In this document: positions 21,053 to 21,595 of the stretch, piece by piece
How positions within the stretch are numbered: position 1 is the stretch's first letter
How the letters are laid out: the number at the start of each line of letters is the position of its first letter
Source: Halobacteriovoraceae bacterium
GTDB taxonomy: Bacteria; Bdellovibrionota; Bacteriovoracia; Bacteriovoracales; Bacteriovoracaceae
Direction of reading: 5' to 3'
DNA length: 21,595 nt
NCBI GenBank assembly: GCA_020635135.1
Contig: JACKAJ010000001.1
Location: 1 to 21,595, forward strand
The notes under the pieces: model-generated
The model's input: only the letters and a program-made list of their open reading frames with translations
Database searches by the model: none
Told to the model about the DNA's origin: nothing
Translations under genes and position numbers: made by a program

Positions 21053-21595
21053 AGAGTTTCAGCTTCAATTTGGTCCATATATCCGTCTTTCTCCCACTAA
21101 TGAAGAGCGAGAGGAAGGATCACTTGTTTCTCATCCTCAACGAATTGAGGATTTTGTTCGGTTTAAGAATGAACAAATGGGTGGTCAGTGGGGGCAAATT
21201 GTCGATTGGTATGTAGATAAAGACTATTCAGGTAAAAATTTAAACCGTCCGGCTTTTCAGAGGTTGTGTACAGATATTGAAGAAGGCCGCGTCAACGCAG
21301 TGATAGTAACTGAATTATCTCGCTTGAGTCGTAGTGTAAAAGATTTTTGCCAAGTGTGGGATTTCTTTCAGGAATACAATGTTAAATTTTTTAGTTTGAA
21401 GGAGAACTTTGATACCTCAACCCCTATGGGTGAATTGATGCTCATTCAGGCCATGAGTTTTGCTCAATTTGAAAGACATAGTATTGTTGATCGAATTAAA
21501 CGAGGGGCCAAGGCAAGAGCTGATCGAGGGCTTGCCACGGGAACCCCACCGTTGGGGTATGATGTTGTGCCGAATAGGCCAAATCATAGGCAAGT
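20940..21595 (+). CDS. Serine recombinase, probable element integrase (3' part outside window)
   Basis: The visible 218 residues contain the catalytic domain of a serine recombinase: PYIRLS with the nucleophilic Ser encoded at 21090-21092, then NRPAFQRLCTDIEEGRVNAV and VTELSRLSRS (the classic E/D-x-SRLSR), and FERHSIVDRIKRGAKARADRG leading to GTPPLGYDV, the start of the recombinase domain of large serine integrases. The C-terminus is beyond base 21595. I chose ATG at 20940, nine bases after GAGG; ATGs at 20925 and 20931 or a later start at TTG 20988 are possible. It probably integrates and excises the element. This places one end of the element near the right edge. Confidence 0.93.
   Translation, partial: MRKKKESKGLRGKSSALWRTQEKGREAVSNLAEKIQPEEFQLQFGPYIRLSPTNEEREEGSLVSHPQRIEDFVRFKNEQMGGQWGQIVDWYVDKDYSGKNLNRPAFQRLCTDIEEGRVNAVIVTELSRLSRSVKDFCQVWDFFQEYNVKFFSLKENFDTSTPMGELMLIQAMSFAQFERHSIVDRIKRGAKARADRGLATGTPPLGYDVVPNRPNHRQ

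Noticed and set aside
21031..21216. Plus-strand ORF of 61 codons over the recombinase
   Set aside because: Overlaps the catalytic domain of the serine recombinase in a different frame.
1..21595. CRISPR array, tRNA, rRNA or insertion sequence
   Set aside because: No regularly spaced repeats, no cloverleaf sequence and no transposase-like protein were seen on reading both strands.

Overview
The window is about 40% GC, densely coded and almost entirely on the + strand. It reads as most of an integrative conjugative element. It holds a VirB-type type IV secretion (T4SS) operon with an FtsK/SpoIIIE-type coupling ATPase and a replication-relaxation-type protein. A serine recombinase runs off the right edge. 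Signal peptides, a lipobox and a VirB7-10-like core point to a Gram-negative host with sigma-54. The style (small orphan regulators, FtsK plus replication-relaxation protein beside a VirB system) fits Bdellovibrionota or another deltaproteobacteria-like lineage, but that assignment is an inference.

Layout. (a) 1-1709: a minus-strand pair (start of a response regulator, and an unknown protein), a divergent small putative DNA-binding gene, and a small exported SnoaL/NTF2-like gene on the minus strand. (b) 1710-2203: a 494-bp control region with two divergent sigma-54 promoters and three matching palindromes. (c) 2204-8273: one operon encoding a sigma-54 activator response regulator, a small exported protein, an oligopeptide-binding-type solute-binding protein, an HExxH metalloprotein resembling the aKG-HExxH peptide-modifying family, and a membrane hybrid histidine kinase. 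(d) 8274-8602: a second control region with a third sigma-54 promoter and three more palindromes of the same type. (e) 8603-19261: the transfer operon: five or six small genes (zinc ribbon, orphan sigma region 4, unknowns), then VirB2, B3, B4, B5, B6, B8, B9 and B10-like genes, the FtsK-like ATPase and the replication-relaxation protein. (f) 19262-19419: inverted and direct repeats, a candidate oriT. (g) 19420-21595: lipoprotein, possible accessory DNA-binding protein, phospholipase-A2-like protein, Xre regulator, a small ORF and the serine recombinase.

Proposed working (inference): the peptide-binding-type protein and the sensor kinase detect an extracellular cue and phosphorylate the sigma-54 activator. 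The activator binds TACAA-N4-TTGTA palindromes 105-330 bp upstream of three sigma-54 promoters. It thereby switches on its own operon, the SnoaL-like gene and the whole conjugation operon. A peptide-cued, self-amplifying conjugation switch of this design is the most interesting reading of the window. A second notable point is that four genes appear to start at AUA or AUU codons placed after good ribosome binding sites.
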